A stretch of DNA of 8,609 bases from CAJKWP01 sp964554475 (GTDB lineage Bacteria > Bacillota > Clostridia > Christensenellales > UBA1242), in contig CAZKOT010000045.1 of assembly GCA_964554475.1 (NCBI GenBank), positions 1-8,609 on the forward strand, read 5' to 3'. The notes under the pieces are model-generated. The model made no database searches, was not told where the DNA came from, and saw only the letters and a list, made by a program, of their open reading frames with translations. The translations under genes were made by a program, and so were the position numbers. Below, piece after piece: positions 8,182 to 8,609 of this stretch; position 1 is the first letter of the stretch; every line of letters begins with the position of its first letter.

Positions 8182-8609
8182 TTATTTGCCTCCAAAAAAC
8201 ATTATAAATAGTTTTTCAGCTGTTTTTATTACTTTTGCATTTTGATTTAATTTATCGGGTGCTCCTGTAAATGTTTTTGTAACATTATCCCAAAAAAATG
8301 AATGCACTCCGTAATCTTTTTCAACATTCTTAAACTGCAAATGAATTGGATTAGCATTTAAAGGTTCACAATCAACACGAACATTCTTAAACTTCCCAAT
8401 ATCTCCTAAGGGTTTACTAGTTCCTTCTCCGAATCCCTTCACAGAGCAAGCATTATGCACCAATACATACTCATCATAAGTACCATCTTTTGCCACATAA
8501 TAATTATGATTATCTCTAACTTCAAAATTGTAAAAAATAATTTGTTCTTCAAGATTTTGAATTACAATTTTTTCAATTGGTAATTTTTCATAATCATCTG
8601 TTAATAAAA
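8182..8609 (-). CDS. Polymorphic toxin, C-terminal part: pretoxin Hint end plus toxin module (5' partial)
   Basis: The frame is open to the right edge; 141 residues are visible and the gene continues outside. A GTG at 8496 is internal, not the start, because the coding sequence before it reads as Hint domain: LPIEKIVIQNLEE, IIFYNFEVRDNHNYYVAKDG and then VLVHNAC. This is the usual end of a pretoxin Hint (PT-HINT) domain, with His51-Asn52 as the processing site (Asn codon at 8454-8452). The last 87 or so residues (from SVKGFGEG to FFGGK) are the toxin module: strands around NVRVDCEP, PIHLQF and VHSFFWDNVTKTF, then a helical tail (PDKLNQNAKVIKTAEK). Two His (in PIHLQF and GVHSFF) are possible catalytic residues. 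No named toxin family is assigned; the order RVD-IH-Q-WD-T-F-GAP recalls an anonymous module at the end of Gram-positive polymorphic toxins (memory, unchecked). The N-terminal delivery domain is not visible. The next gene begins one base after the stop. Confidence 0.85.
   Translation of the reverse strand, partial: LLTDDYEKLPIEKIVIQNLEEQIIFYNFEVRDNHNYYVAKDGTYDEYVLVHNACSVKGFGEGTSKPLGDIGKFKNVRVDCEPLNANPIHLQFKNVEKDYGVHSFFWDNVTKTFTGAPDKLNQNAKVIKTAEKLFIMFFGGK
8189..8193 (-). promoter_or_regulatory. RBS (GGAGG) of the candidate immunity gene, inside the toxin gene end
   Basis: GGAGG with 8 nt to ATG 8180. It is encoded by the last toxin codons (GGA GGC AAA TAA), so ribosomes finishing the toxin can start the partner directly. 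This ties the expression of the two genes together. Confidence 0.85.

Noticed and set aside
8182..8496. Standalone 104-aa gene starting with GTG at 8496
   Set aside because: Hint-domain coding sequence continues upstream of the GTG in the same frame to the window edge, so it is the end of a larger toxin gene.
1..8609. CRISPR array, insertion sequence or transposase
   Set aside because: No regularly spaced repeats, terminal inverted repeats or transposase-like ORF were seen on either strand.

Overview
The window is an AT-rich stretch, most likely from an uncultured low-GC Bacillota (Firmicutes-type) bacterium. The evidence is the poly-A/T-rich DNA, the strong GGAGG-type ribosome binding sites about 8 nt before starts, a tRNA with an encoded CCA end, and large secreted proteins built from bacterial Ig-like and InlB-type repeats. 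TGG encodes Trp and the genes end in TAA or TAG, so nothing points to a recoded genome. The lineage is inferred from style and cannot be fixed from this sequence.

Layout: the left edge holds the 3' part of a plus-strand tRNA-Ser(GGA) and its probable terminator. About 300 bp without genes follow. Everything else is on the minus strand and is read from right to left. At the right edge is the C-terminus of a polymorphic toxin: the end of a pretoxin Hint domain finishing in the VHNA motif, then a toxin module of about 87 residues. Its gene continues beyond the window. One base after its stop starts a 243-aa, extremely AT-rich, lysine-rich protein of unknown family, placed where an immunity protein is expected. 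Twenty bases later comes a small ORF with its own good RBS, broken by two consecutive TAA codons, probably a decayed or misassembled second immunity-type gene. After this come two large surface or secreted proteins joined stop-to-start: a 918-aa membrane-anchored protein (Ig-like, three-helix, InlB-like and lipocalin-like modules) and a 1313-aa protein (signal peptide, array of Ig-like domains, InlB B-repeat, then a second and different Hint domain with a long C-terminal tail).

How the genes may work together: the toxin and the 243-aa gene look like a translationally coupled toxin-immunity pair. The two large proteins form a second coupled pair on the cell surface. Whether the pairs share a function is unknown. 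The points most worth following are the unassigned toxin and candidate immunity protein, the interrupted small ORF, and the Hint domain of the 1313-aa protein, which keeps the catalytic Cys and His but lacks the terminal His-Asn.
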